A stretch of 64,000 bases of DNA, from positions 1,426,001 to 1,490,000 of the forward strand of contig NC_064652.1 of assembly GCF_001723175.1 (NCBI RefSeq), written 5' to 3'. Shown here in pieces: positions 34,090 through 45,775 of the stretch. Source of the stretch: Penicillium oxalicum (lineage: Eukaryota; Ascomycota; Eurotiomycetes; Eurotiales; Aspergillaceae). Position 1 is the stretch's first letter. Each line of letters begins with the position of its first letter. A program made the translations under genes and the position numbers. Below the pieces are notes generated by a model. The model was not told where the DNA came from. It worked only from the letters and a program-made list of their open reading frames with translations, and did no database searches.

Positions 34090-35313
34090 TATGAAGAAGA
34101 AGGTAGCAAAGGCGAAGAGACAGGTGTAGTATTGTGAATTGAAGGGGACTCAATTGGCGACGCAGGAGTTGGGGAATGGAGCTTTAAAGAAGGTGGGATT
34201 GCGGTTGCGAGGATCATCCCCCGCCAACTCCGAAATCGGCCAAACGCGAACCCACTTGACCGCTTTGATGATTTTCCCCCCGACGCTGCCCGCCTGGCCG
34301 ATTCGTGGCGATCGAGAGCATCCACCTTTGCTACTGAGTATCCGGTCGTGGCAGACCCTCGGGGGCCATCGGTGCTGCAAGTAAGCAGAGATGGGGAAGA
34401 GACTCGGTGCTTCGGTGCCTCGGTGCCTCTGTGAGGCAGAACTTGACGAATGGACGATTCCGCTTCCCGCTGGCTCTGCGAGTCGAGCTGCGAAGATGCA
34501 TCTTGGTGGGATTGAGGGCGCAACATGAACATTGCCCAAGAGAGTAAAAATAGTTTCACAGGTCTAACTACCAGATCATTGATGTGTCTGTGGGTGACCT
34601 CTATCTTGAGAACATGGACTAATGGAGCCCTGCATACCCTTTCATCTGGGCGAAAACATCCAGAAAGTGAAGAGCATGGGTGAATGATGACCACCTCGCG
34701 ATAGCTGAATCAAATGCCACCGCTCTCCCAGATGGATGCCAGCAAAGTTTCGCAGAGCACCATATGGTTGAAGTATGAAAAGCTCCATGGCTCGGGCGAT
34801 CGATCGATCGGCGATGAAGGAGTGCCACAGAACAAGATAGAAACGACCTGCTGGGCAATTCACGTATGCTGGCGCCCGTCGTGGACAGGTCTTGGACAGA
34901 ATAGACTAGAAGCAGGAACCATGCGATCCTGGTCACACTGTACAATGTGCATCGCACTAGTGACTCTCCAGTAAAGTTTCCAGAATCGAATCAGATAGGA
35001 AACCTGCAGAAGGAGTGGACCCGATCGGGACGGAATGCGCCCAGATTGTTTTTTTTTATCTCCGCATCGCCCGTCGAGATGGTTGCTATCCGTTCTTAGC
35101 GTTGATGGCGCCAGCCTGTTCGACTCGGCTTTTTTTCTTTTTCTCTTCTCTGGTTCGAAACTCTTCCCACTCTTCCGGAACTTCCTCCTCAACACATTCC
35201 TGTCCATCTCAGAGGTGAATTGCGCCTACAGGCATGATGCCGTGATCCAGAAAAAGCATCCGACACTTCATCGACTCCAAACATCCAACGGCCCACCCGG
35301 TTTTTGGCCAATT
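34090..35313. other. Divergent promoter region of LEU2 and ALO1
   Basis: Spacer between two divergent genes. Open frames at 34089-34694 (minus) and 34619-34957 (minus) are unrecognised. A small tandem run of CGGTGCCT-like units lies at about 34404-34430 and (ATCG)-type ATCGATCGATCG at 34798-34810. The frame of ALO1 is open upstream to 35035, but the added residues are not family-like and probably belong to the leader. Confidence 0.5.
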
Positions 35314-37038
35314 ATGGACCCTTTCATCGCTCGCGAGCTCGAAAAGCTCGACCCCGCTGTTCCTTTCCACGCAACCACCGACCATCTGCATCACACCTGG
35401 GCCAAGACCTTCTTCTCTCGACCCGAGCTCTACATCCGCCCACGATCGATCGAGGAGGTTCAGCAGCTGGTGACCCTTGCACGCCGATGCCGCCGCCGCC
35501 TGGTCACCGTCGGCAGTGGCCACTCGCCCTCCGATTTGACGTGTACCTCCGCCTGGCTTGTCAATCTTGATGATTTCAATCGCATCCTCCATGTGGACAC
35601 GGACACGGGCTTGGTGACCGTTCAGGCTGGCATTCGTCTGTATCAGCTTGGCCCACAGCTCGAGGAGCAGGGCCTGACCCTCGACAACCTCGGGAGCATT
35701 GACAGCCAGTCCATTGCCGGTGTCATTGCCACCGGAACCCATGGCAGCTCCCTTCGCCACGGTCTGCTCTCTGAATGTATCGAGGGCCTGAGCTTGGTGC
35801 TGGCCAACGGTGAACTCGTACGCTGCAGCGCGACGGACAACCCAGACCTCTTCCGCGCTGCGCTCGTGTCCCTGGGTGCGCTTGGGATTGTGGTGGAGGT
35901 TACCTTCAAGGCTCGGCGTGCCTTTAATGTTGCGTGGCGCCAGGAGCGATACTCTCTCTCCAAGGTCTTGAGCGAGTGGTCGACCGGCCTGTGGACTTCG
36001 CACGAATTCGTCCGGGTGTGGTGGATGCCCTACGAGAAGGGGGCGATTGTCTGGCATGCTGACCCGACCGACAAGCCGCTCCAGGCTCCCAAGAACTTTT
36101 ACGGCGGATCACTCGGATACCACATCTACCACAACCTCCTGGCGCTGGCTCAATATGTGCCCCGTATTCTGCCCTGGGTGGAATGGTTTGTCTTTGGTAT
36201 GCAGTACGGGTTCCGTCCCGGTGCGGTCGTGACCGAAGCCGTTCAGCCGTCTCGCCAGGGACTGCTGATGAACTGTCTTTACTCGCAATTCGTGAATGAA
36301 TGGGCACTACCCCTCGAAAGAGGCCCCGAGGCAATCACCCGTCTTTCGGCCTGGTTGCACGGTGACCTGGAAACCGCTCGCATTCCTTTCTCTCCCAAGG
36401 GCTTGTGGGTGCACTGCCCGATTGAAGTCCGCGTCTCAGACTCGACCGTCAGTCCCAAGCCACGCCCTTTCCTGGACCCCACCTGCCGTGATGGACCAAC
36501 TCTCTACCTGAATGCGACCCTGTACCGGCCATACCTTCGTGACCCTCCGTGCTGGAAACGGTACTATGAAGCCTTTGAATGGCTCATGCGCGACCTGGGA
36601 GCTCGGCCACACTGGGCGAAGAACTTCACCACCTTGGATTCCACCGAACTGCAACGTCTCTACAAGGAGGACATGGACCAGTGGTTGAAGGTGCGCGGGG
36701 AGGTTGACCCGCAAGGCATGTTCCTCGGTGAATGGCACTGTCGCAACTTGCCCGTGGTCGCGCCCCTGGCCGAGGAGGCAGAGCTTCCCCTGGTGGAACG
36801 CGAGCGCGAACGCCGTCCGCTCGGCGCTCGCAATGCAGGCGACGGAGTCGAGTGGATGGGTGATCGTCGTTGGCAACATGCACCTCTCTCGGAGATTGAA
36901 AACAGTCAAAAGGACAAGGCGGACGAACTGCCCGCTGATCGCTCCTCATCGCCCAGTCCCCCCACCACCGAAGGCAGCGATGAAAGTTACGAAGTACTCT
37001 CTAAAGGAGAGGCCAGCATTCTCGTCCACGGCGCATGA
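35314..37038 (+). CDS. ALO1: D-arabinono-1,4-lactone oxidase
   Basis: Single exon of 574 residues from ATG 35314. The enzyme oxidises D-arabinono-1,4-lactone with oxygen to dehydro-D-arabinono-1,4-lactone, the last step of D-erythroascorbate synthesis, in the mitochondrial outer membrane in yeast. The N-terminal FAD domain of the VAO/PCMH family begins with YIRPRSIEEVQQLV; VGSGHSPSD holds His70, the expected covalent flavin attachment residue. SIAGVIATGTHGSS is the second FAD-contact loop. The C-terminal ALO domain shows RVWWMPY, RPHWAKNF near residue 440 and GMFLGEWHCRNL close to the end. The frame is open 93 codons further upstream, but that stretch is Phe/Ser-rich and unlike the family, so I chose MDPFIARELEKLDP. 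The last 90 residues are an acidic, Ser-rich tail beyond the yeast end. Confidence 0.94.
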   Translation: MDPFIARELEKLDPAVPFHATTDHLHHTWAKTFFSRPELYIRPRSIEEVQQLVTLARRCRRRLVTVGSGHSPSDLTCTSAWLVNLDDFNRILHVDTDTGLVTVQAGIRLYQLGPQLEEQGLTLDNLGSIDSQSIAGVIATGTHGSSLRHGLLSECIEGLSLVLANGELVRCSATDNPDLFRAALVSLGALGIVVEVTFKARRAFNVAWRQERYSLSKVLSEWSTGLWTSHEFVRVWWMPYEKGAIVWHADPTDKPLQAPKNFYGGSLGYHIYHNLLALAQYVPRILPWVEWFVFGMQYGFRPGAVVTEAVQPSRQGLLMNCLYSQFVNEWALPLERGPEAITRLSAWLHGDLETARIPFSPKGLWVHCPIEVRVSDSTVSPKPRPFLDPTCRDGPTLYLNATLYRPYLRDPPCWKRYYEAFEWLMRDLGARPHWAKNFTTLDSTELQRLYKEDMDQWLKVRGEVDPQGMFLGEWHCRNLPVVAPLAEEAELPLVERERERRPLGARNAGDGVEWMGDRRWQHAPLSEIENSQKDKADELPADRSSSPSPPTTEGSDESYEVLSKGEASILVHGA

Positions 37039-37865
37039 TCAGCTCCGACTGACGCTACAGAGTGCAAAAGCAAACATTACAGGTTCCTGCTCGTGCAGGT
37101 GACCGTTGTCCATATGATGCCCTCGGCCAAGTGGGGAGATGAACGTGCTTGATAGATGGCAAGTGGAAGATGGACGAGACCAACCGAATGGGAAGGAAAA
37201 TTGGACAGTTGAACAAATACTTGAACCCTCCCCCACTTTGTAATTACGACAGGCCGGTCGTTTCTAGATCATTTGACGCGATGAGTTGCCGTGCCCATCC
37301 TGCTTGGAAAAGGATATTAGTCCCCCTCCTCCACCCAGGTATATTTGTTTGAAGGACCCTATACGGACCGCGGGCTGGTGTTTTTTTTTCTTTTGCCAAA
37401 TGGGATAAACAGTTCCCTATCTGCCTGTGCCCCACTAGAGAGCCTTGATCGCGATGGATCCCCTAGGTAGCGAGTGGTTTGCTGCTACCTAGCTAGGGCG
37501 GAATGAGTCAATTCCTTATCAAGTACCCGTGTCTGGAAGACTACAGAAACACACAACATATTTGATAAACCCTGTCTGTAACAAAGTGATGGTGGAAATT
37601 GATTTCAGAATCCTGTTTTGACGAAAAGAGACACTCCCAAGCCCAGAGCCCTGCCCGCCTCCTACAGGCAAGGAAATGCAAACCATCAGTGAGATGCGGA
37701 CAACAACGGAAGGGGACAAACTCCAACTTTCCAGCCCGTCCTAAGAAAGAAAAATAGAAAAATGCTCCTTTTACCACCCAATTTATGCACAGAGATGATG
37801 GAGATATGAGACACAGAGAAGAAAGAGTAACAAAAGAGTCCAACAGGCAAGAAAGATCTCGGTGA
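37039..37865. other. Convergent intergenic region with a short inverted repeat
   Basis: Spacer between the 3' ends of ALO1 and the gelsolin gene. It contains a perfect 9-bp inverted repeat (CTAGGTAGC at 37463-37471 and GCTACCTAG at 37484-37492) separated by 12 bases. A T-rich run lies at 37380-37390. No gene seen. Confidence 0.55.
37463..37492. repeat. 9-bp inverted repeat, potential hairpin
   Basis: CTAGGTAGC and its exact complement flank a 12-base loop in the convergent ALO1/gelsolin spacer. If transcribed it would fold into a hairpin in either 3' untranslated region. CCTAGGTA-like words are frequent in this window's spacers, so chance or a dispersed motif is possible. Confidence 0.6.
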
Positions 37866-40800
37866 TCAATCCACTCGCCCGGGTGAACGGATGGCTTCAA
37901 TCACCACATCGAGCGGGAACACACATGGCGCACCCACTCTGTGGGAGATCCATTTACGGAACGCACTTTGACATCGATCAGGAATTCCACCCAAGGAGAC
38001 AAAGCTCTTGGGAATAAAAGGTCGGTCTTGAAGGGAGGCCGCAAGAATACCATACTCATGCGCAAAGACAACAGCAGAGGAAAAATCGGCCGCTTTATGA
38101 GATGCTTGGTCGCCGACGATCCTGGGACAAAGTCAGTAACTGGGGAATTTGCACACAACGGTCCAAGCATTGAGGAGTGAGCTTACACGTAGATCTCGAA
38201 GAACGTATCCAAAACGTAGACGCCTTTCGCAGTGACATCTCGGCAGCAAAATGGCTCGATCTCCTGCACCGAATCGTTTGGCCGAATGACCGGCGATCCT
38301 GTCCCGGGACGGCGCATCCAGAACCGAGTAGGCTGGGCAAGCTCATGATCCACGCGCAGAAGCCGCGCGCGAAATTGAGGGTATTTAGGCTTCAGCGCCC
38401 AGTAGGTTGAGGACAGCAGCGGATTGCCTTCATGAGAGCCAGCAAAGTCTTCAAAGAACCATTCTGGCTCCTCGCCCTCGTCACACTCTTCGAACTCGCC
38501 TGTCAGCCCCAGGTCCATGCTGATCAAACGAGCCGCGCCCGTTTCTTCAGGACCACTCCCACGCCCCTTCCAAAGATACAGCTTCCCGAACGGCGCCGAG
38601 ATCACGAATGGAAAGCCAGAACAGAGACTCCGCAGCGAGTAGTCGACCTCATCAAACGCCATCTGGCCCAAGTGCTTGCGACCGCAAAGCATGTACAAGG
38701 CAGACGAATTCGATCGGGAGCTGGCTCCACGACGCGTGATGATGATCCCACCGAGAGCTTGGATGAATCGCACAGGTTCCTTTCCTTGTCGAATCACAGC
38801 CAGTTTACAGCTATTTTCGCGGCTGATCTTACGAGCATAGATCTGACCAGCTTCCAAAGCAGCCTCTGAAACATCATCGCCGCACCAGAGGTAGACTTCG
38901 GTACCGGTTTGACCTTGTGTCTCATACCCATGCAGGCACAGGTACATACTTCCCTCGTACAAGACGTATTCCTGGTTGATGGGCAGTTCGTATCTCTTGC
39001 CATCCCCTGTGAGTTCCCAGGTAAAGTGCTTGATCGTCCTTAATTTGGCCGTTTCCACTTCTTTCGTTAACATCAATTGGGGGTCAATGTGCATCCGATG
39101 TTTGGGATTGGGGAAGGATTTGAAAAAGACGGCCATGATGTCGTGAGCTTCCGCGGCTTGCGCGACCAGAGATGGGGCAGACATCTTTCGAGACAGTTGA
39201 TGGGAATGCTTGGGCTTATTGAGGGTGGTGCTGGCTTGCTTGGCCGGGACGGGTGGAGAGGGCAAGGCCTTGGAATGCGGTGAAGAGGCCGCTACGCTCA
39301 CATCTGGAAGTGGCTTCTGAGGGGGCGTTGCTGGCGTGATCACATGTTTGTCGTTGATACTCGAGCGGAGGGGGGATGGCGAGGATGGCGAGGAATACCG
39401 GGGAGTCTGCACCCATTGCGGCCTGGCTACGGGGGTGGAGGGCGACGATGAAAGCGCCAGTGATGGCGACGGGCTTGGCTTAGGGGGGAAGGACGTTTGG
39501 ACAGAGATGGGGCTCGACGCGGGGGTCACGTCCTTGGAATGGTCGGTCTCTGGATCGATGAAGTTTTCTTTGTCGCTATGATCGCTGGGGGACGCGCCCA
39601 AATTGGCGTCAGGCATGGAAAGAAGGGAGACGGGAGAAAGGGGTGATGTCGGAGACAAGAGCGTCGTGCTATCTGGTCTAAATTGCGTCGCTTGGTTGGC
39701 TGTATTCTGCAAGCTGACTCTGAGTCCGGGGGAGTGCTGATTTGTTATGGGGCTCACTGCTTGAGCGGATTCAGTATCGGAAACCGAGCTTTCCTTATGC
39801 AGGTTCCCCAAGGGAGGCTCTGAGGAGACCTCGGACTCGGGAAGGGGCTGCGAGGATTTGACTTCAGAAGTAGAATTGGCACCAACCTCCGTAGTATCCT
39901 GCGCGGATGGGATCGAAGCAGAAGCACTTGGGGCGGCGGAGGCCCCTGGCAGTCTTCTCTTGGGTCCTCTGGCACGGGCTTTCGTCATATGTGTGAGCGG
40001 CGCCGCGGAGGCGTGGGCGAGGTATCGGGAGAGGCTGAAAAGGTCGTATCCCTGGGACTTGAATCACCCACCGGCGGGGCCCCGCGAGACAGGATGCCTG
40101 CAAGTGCCGGATTGATACGACTGGCGAGATTTCCCTTGGCAGACGCGTAGGGATTCACGATAGGCGACGTGGGTATTGATCGCCGAGAGGATGGCAAGCC
40201 ACGGAGTGAGCTAGCTGATTCACGGCGCGTCTCGAGGTTCGGGGATGCATCTTCTACACCTGTCGCTCTTGCGCCGACCTGGGCTTGCTGGTCTTCGCTG
40301 TTCTGGCTGATCGGCTTTGAACTTCTGGGCTCGCCATTGAGACCACCTACGACGGCCAATCTCGGATCTGGCAGAGCGATGTCGACGCTTCTGCGAGCTG
40401 GCGGGGGAGGGGATCGTCGTTTCTCTCAGCACAGAGCTTGGTGAGTCGAGAGCTTTCGCTATAGCGTTCGAGTTGTCGTCCTCGCGTTTGGAGCTGGCGG
40501 TCGAGGCGATCGATTGGCGCTTCGCTATCGCCTCGGGTACGGGTACGGGCGGTGCGTCCTTCTCTTCCAGCGTGTTGCGCCTAATGGTCCCTCCGCCAGC
40601 CTTCATTTCTTCCTTGCGCTTGAGAATGCTGTCCTTGAGCTCATCCACACGTTGTGTCTTGACCGGCCCTCCTGTGTTGTTGAGTGCAGCCTTGCCTCGA
40701 AGAATGTTGCCCTTCAGCTCGTCCGGCGCGACATAATTGCGTGTCTCGGCCTTTCTTAGTTTGCCAAACATGTTCTTGAACTCGGGCTCGGCCTGTGGGC

Positions 40801-43082
40801 CGGTCTCTTTGGTGACTTCGCGCTTGCGCAGATTTGCCCGAAAATCAATCACAGGCGATTGTGGTTTCGGTTTAGACAGAGGAGGCTCCCTCAGGGGCAG
40901 CGAGAAATTCGGCTTCGTGGCCAGGGGCGGAGGGGGAGATTTTCTGGTAAAGGTCTGCCCCGGATTCTTTTGAAGCTGCACCTTGAGTTCTTCCGGCTTG
41001 TCATTTTGCTCCGATGGCGACAGGGCGAGAGGGGCAGATGTTTCACTTTTCGAGTCGACATCCTGTACTTCCTTTTCGGACGACACCGCTGCTTGCTTCT
41101 GTGGAGCAGGCACAGGAGAGGCTGCTGGTGACGGCTCACTCTCAGCAGTGACAGGGGTTGAGACGGCAAGAGGTGCAGGGACGGGAGAGCTAGGTGACGA
41201 TTCGGGCTCTGTATCTTGTGGAGCTGGGGTGGCCTCAGACACACCGAGAATCGCCGAAGTTCCCGAAACGCTGGGCTTCTGGAAGTGACCTCCGGGCGGC
41301 GGTGTTCGCATCAAGCCGATTGGGGTCACTTCTTTGAAATTGTTGAGTCGGCCAATGTCAACACTGGCACGATTTTGCCGGTCACGTACCCACGATGGCT
41401 GTTCAGGTGGTGGAGGCTTCTGCGCCCGGGGTGACTCTGGCCGGTTGAGAGCGCTCTCCAGCCAGGTCGCCTTAGTGGGACTCCATCGTCGAGGGTCCAT
41501 AGTCCGAGAAGTGAACGGGCCCGAGGAGGTATCAACGGTCACACTATCCGCGGTCATGGAACTAGCAGAGCGAGAATGAGCGAAATGGCTAGGCCGATTG
41601 GGACTTCTCTCGGCGCGCTTTTCATGTGAGGGGGTGGATGGCGTTTTCGGTCTCTCGGTCGAATCTTGCGGAGGTGGGCGGACATCGCCATGACTTGAGC
41701 TTGGCCGTTGTGACGGAGGAGCTGGGGCCAAGTCCTCTGTCAATCGAGTTGTTTTCAAAGGAGACAGGTCGCTGACATTTGTCGAAATACTTGGTCCTGC
41801 CACACTACTGCGGTTGGATCGAATCGAGTTACTTCGACTCAACCCTTGCGGAAGCTGGGCACTCCATCGCTTCGATACGCTGTCGGAACGGCGCATCATT
41901 GCACTTTGAACAAACCCACCCATTCCCTTGGTGGGTGAAGTCGAGCGTGTCCGCTCTGGAGACATTCGACGCTGGGTCGGGGAGGGCAGGACATGGTCGT
42001 GTGTTGTATCGCTCTGCGAGGGGTCGAGTTTGATGGAATTTGTAAGGGCAATTGGAGAGGCGAGTGCACTCGCAGAGGCTACCGACGACACGCTCGAGAA
42101 CCGTTTGCTGTCGCCGATCAACGAAGCGGTCTGTGGCGCTGAAGGGGGCCTGGTTTCCGCTTCCTCGGGTGTCTCGGCCTCGGCGGTTGAGGGACGACTC
42201 AATCCTGGTAGCTGACGTGCAGGGCCCAAATCCGACGGGCTCTGCGAGCGTGACTCGGGCTTTCGCAATGCGGGTGACCCAGCCCCCCGATCTGGAGTTT
42301 GACGAAACCAGGATGGGTCTTTGGATGAGAGACTCTGGGCAATCTGGGCCCGGGACAACTCAGGCGTGTCAGAAGCGGTGGATGCATTTCTGAGATGACT
42401 TGACCGGCTGGGAGATGTTGCTCCAGGAGAAGTGCTCCCGAGGCCTCGCGAGGATGGGCGCTGCTGCCATGATAGTGTACCCGCCCGGCTGCGTGGCATG
42501 GACGGAACTGTTCGTGTGGGGGACGATAATCCATTTTCTTGGGTGGAATTTCGGCGCTGATCCGTCGCGGGCTGATCTCGCGCCTCGCTCAAGGAAAATG
42601 GAGTTGTAGTGTCCAGATCTGAGGTCTGTAAGGTGGGCTCCAGTTGCTCGGGCGGTTCGATGGCAGACACTTGGCTGAGTGACGAGGCACTCAATCGGAA
42701 AGCGCTCAGCGTTGGTGACTCGGCAATCGATCGTGCTCGCTCTAGACAGCGGATCTCATTAGTCTTGTATCCAGCTCGATAGACTCCGACGCCTTCTTCG
42801 GTGCAATGATTGAAGATCATCGCACAGGGTATGACTTCGACTCCGCGGAGGATTCGGCGATGACACCCGAGGCCATCGCCGCGGGGGCTGAGGGAGGAGG
42901 GAGGAGGGGGGAAGAGTACCTGCTCGTCGGGCCTGTCTCTCTTTCCGGCCTTGCATAATCTCCTCCTCCAACTTCTTGGTACGTTCTTCATCATGCTTAT
43001 CGCGATTTTCGCCGAGCTCGCGAATGCGCTGCAAGAAATCATTCACGTCCTCGGCCCCATCGGGGTTGGCGGGGACGGTCAT
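37866..43082 (-). CDS. Giant DUF4045-gelsolin repeat protein, with two compensating frame shifts
   Basis: Exons 43082-42920, 42741-38187 and 38121-37866; total 4,974 nt, which would be 1,657 residues. The N-terminus (MTVPANPDGAEDVNDFLQRI, then a charged coiled coil) is the DUF4045 start; it is followed by some 1,000 disordered Ser/Pro-rich residues and, in the last third, gelsolin-like modules: YVLYEGSMYLCLHG, EVYLWCGDDVSEAALEAGQIYA, GKLYLWKGRGSG, RFWMRRPG, GVYVLDTFFEIYVIVG and a C-terminal VFPLDVVIEA. Gelsolin modules bind actin and calcium; the exact role of this fungal family is not known to me. Within exon 2 the frame moves by one near 40410 and back near 39995. The original frame has a stop at 40220-40222, whereas the middle frame reads well, including the motif ASRINPALAGILSRG. 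The last intron and its phase are clean. As printed, the gene encodes no full-length protein. Confidence 0.82.
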
Positions 43083-44865
43083 TCTCCTTGTTGTCCCACT
43101 GCAGAAAGGCAAAGAAACCAGCACACTCGGCGACGGTCGGAACAGCTGGCGAGGAGGAGGGGGAATCCGAGAGGGGTTGTCAAGATGGAGAGAAGAGGAA
43201 GAAAGAGAAGCTGAAAGGAGGGACAAGACTCCAGGGCGTGTACGAGCAATGGCAATGGTGCAAAGCGCAAGCGTGTGCTACAGCCTCCGCCGAGTGGTTC
43301 TCCGCCCTGTGGAAATCAAATGAGGGAAAGGACGTGATCATCGCTAGTTCATTGGCTCCTCCGATCGTCGTCGCACATCCCTCCACTCCCTTGGTGCGCC
43401 GGACAAAGTCGCTTGTCCATTTGGCATTCGGGATACTCGGGCCATGTGCATTGAGCCCAGTACTTTTGTATGTGACTGTCCTGTCTAGTGTCTATGTATC
43501 ACAGAGTCTTATACTATATAAGGCGGAGTCGGTTGACCAGGGACCAGATGCAACATGAATGATGTCCTGGTCATTTTCAACAGCCTTTGGTGTTTCCCGC
43601 GCGGGTGAACCCTCCCACTTCCACTCCTCGCATGTTCTGTTTGTTTACACCTCTGGTGGGCAAAAGTGGAGTCAACATCAGGTCCAGGTCCCGCCCCGCC
43701 CCAGCCTGAAGGGCTCACAATTTGCTTGGAAATAACCATCCACGGGTTCCATGGGATAAAGCCGCTGAGTGACGACTCCCAAGTCTGGTTCCGGTGCCCG
43801 ATGCAACGGGAAACCGGCTGAGCCCAACGGCGTGCTGAAGCGATCAAGAGACTAATCAAGGCAATGAAGACGCCGGTGGGTTCCGACGTCGTGACTGGAA
43901 TGAATAGTGCAGAGGCTCTTTGACAGTACAGTCAAGAGAAAAGGAAAGAAAGCGAAAGATGGAGCAGCATGAGAAATGATCTGTCATGGGTTCTGCGGTA
44001 TGCAGTACTGTACCTCGCAGTGCCAGAGAAAAGGATTCCAGTATGCAGAGTTAACTAGGCACGGATATCCTCGCCCAATGGACGTTCTCAGGCTCAATCT
44101 CTCCAACTCAGTGGATTGAAGGTCCAACATGCCAGAAATCTACCATGTCTTTGATGTTGAAGCCTCTAGTCACCGATCACCAAGCTTTTCATCTAGTGAT
44201 TGGTTGAAGCCGTAGAGCCGAGGCGGCTCCAGTCACTGTTCACTGACACGTGACTGGAGATATCGCCATGCCTTACGGCCCAGCTCGCGGGACCGTTGGA
44301 TCTGGTCCGATATGGAACACGACTTTTCTTGCCATCGCTGAGTGATACAGACACAATATGGCGTTGGATTGAGAAGGATGACTACAGTGTGGCACCGTTG
44401 AGAAGATAGTCTGAAGGCACTTGACACCGATGGGTCAAGCTGCAGGAGCTTTATCACTCTTGTGCTTGAAACACTGCTTCCCTTTCGCTAGTGCTGCACA
44501 ACTGTCGGTTGACTGCAGTCAACGATCCACTATTATTTTGACATGTTCGCCTGCAAGTGGAGTCTCCATCTGTCCATGGTGGGCAGGTGTCCAAAGGATC
44601 CTATCCCCTGCCTGTCTATCCTCTTCACATATTCAGGAAATCCATTCAAATATGCTGCATGAAAATTGGAACGATCAAAGCGGACCCCCTTAATTCCCGT
44701 GTACGCTGTCAAATTGGCAATCAACTAAAATACTATACTCAATTGGAACACACAATCAATCATTTGGAAAAGGCTTCAGATCCAGATCACTGTTCACAGT
44801 TCAGTTCCAATGGATATCTGAACCAGACATACTATTACTATCTTCAGAGAGACCCCCGCTCCAGC
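43083..44865. other. Intergenic region upstream of the gelsolin gene
   Basis: Promoter side of the gelsolin gene (left part) and 3' side of ARL2 (right part). An open frame at 43088-43558 (plus) lacks an ATG near its start and has no family signature. A TATATAA-type word lies near 43516 on the plus strand but no gene follows it. No RNA gene seen. Confidence 0.5.
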
Positions 44866-45775
44866 CTAATACAAGAAGAGGCGGTCTTTCGCATCCTGTA
44901 CCACCCACTCCAACCCTTCTGTCAAGTTTTTGCCCGTCATCGCACTGCATGGAAGAATTGTCCACTTGTGTGTTTTGATGAGATCCAAACCAAGACGCTG
45001 CATTGAATATTCCAGATTAGCCTAATTCAAGTGCCACATTCGAGCACACACTGCCTGTCTGAGGCTCCTGTTTGGTCACGCAATCCCTTTCTGGCTTACC
45101 TCGCGGACCTCTTCTTCCCCCATACAATGTTCCACGTCGGTTTTGTTCAAGAAGACCAGCAAGGTGGCACCCATTAGACGCTGGGGGCTATTTCAGCTAG
45201 TGGTCCCAGGGATTGAGCTGGTTTAGAGTACCAAAACATACCTCTTCTAGCAACAGCCCAGCCAGCTCCTCTCGACAATCGTCGACACGAAGGCGATCGG
45301 TAGCATCCACCACCCACACCAAGGTATCGGTTTTCTCAAAATAGTTCTTCCAGTATGAACGGAGAGTTTTCTGCCCACCCACGTCCCCTATATATGCAGG
45401 TTAGAGCCGCCATAGTTAAACGGAACCATGTTATGAACAGGGTTGCGGATGAAGACAGGCCTACAAATATTCAATTTGTATCTTTTTTTGCTGGAACGTC
45501 AGAATGCAGTCTTCATTTTTTTCATGATCAGAATTTGAGCCACTCACCCCTCAAAGTCGATGGTCTTGATAATGAAGCCCAGCGTAGGGCTGACCTTAGT
45601 AACATCTTCGTTCATGATTTTCTTAACAATGGTAGTCTTGCCCGCGTTGTCGAGACCCCTATCCCCTCTCCAACTTAGGACTTGTCAGGTATCTTGAGTC
45701 TGCAGGTGACACATACAGCATTAATATTCGCATCTCCTTGTCTTTCAGACGAGCTTTCCTTAATATCGACAACAT
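44866..45775 (-). CDS. ARL2: Arl2-type small GTPase with a microexon
   Basis: Six exons: 45775-45717, 45658-45548, 45481-45465 (17 nt), 45387-45242, 45180-45100 and 44997-44866, giving 181 residues. Arl2 (Alp41/Cin4 relatives) regulates tubulin folding cofactor D and microtubule assembly. Motifs: P-loop GLDNAGKTT, switch I SPTLGF, switch II WDVGGQ (Trp codon split between microexon and exon 4), NKTD for guanine recognition and CSAMTG. Residue 2 is Leu, so there is no N-myristoylation site. The microexon encodes YKLNI plus one base and is required to connect FEG to WDVGGQ. A second acceptor (CCAG, with a CTGAC branch nearby) would give a 26-nt exon from 45490 and insert Lys-Lys-Arg; it scores better by consensus but adds residues absent from homologues I recall. 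Both keep the frame. Confidence 0.9.

Noticed and set aside
35209..36057. Long minus-strand frame (282 codons) antisense to ALO1
   Set aside because: It mirrors the strong codon bias of the ALO1 coding strand and has no family motif or introns of its own.
40220..40430. Reading the gelsolin gene as truly ending at 40220, with a separate gene downstream
   Set aside because: The downstream frame starts mid-domain with no promoter spacing, and the intervening 410 bases are clearly coding in the middle frame.
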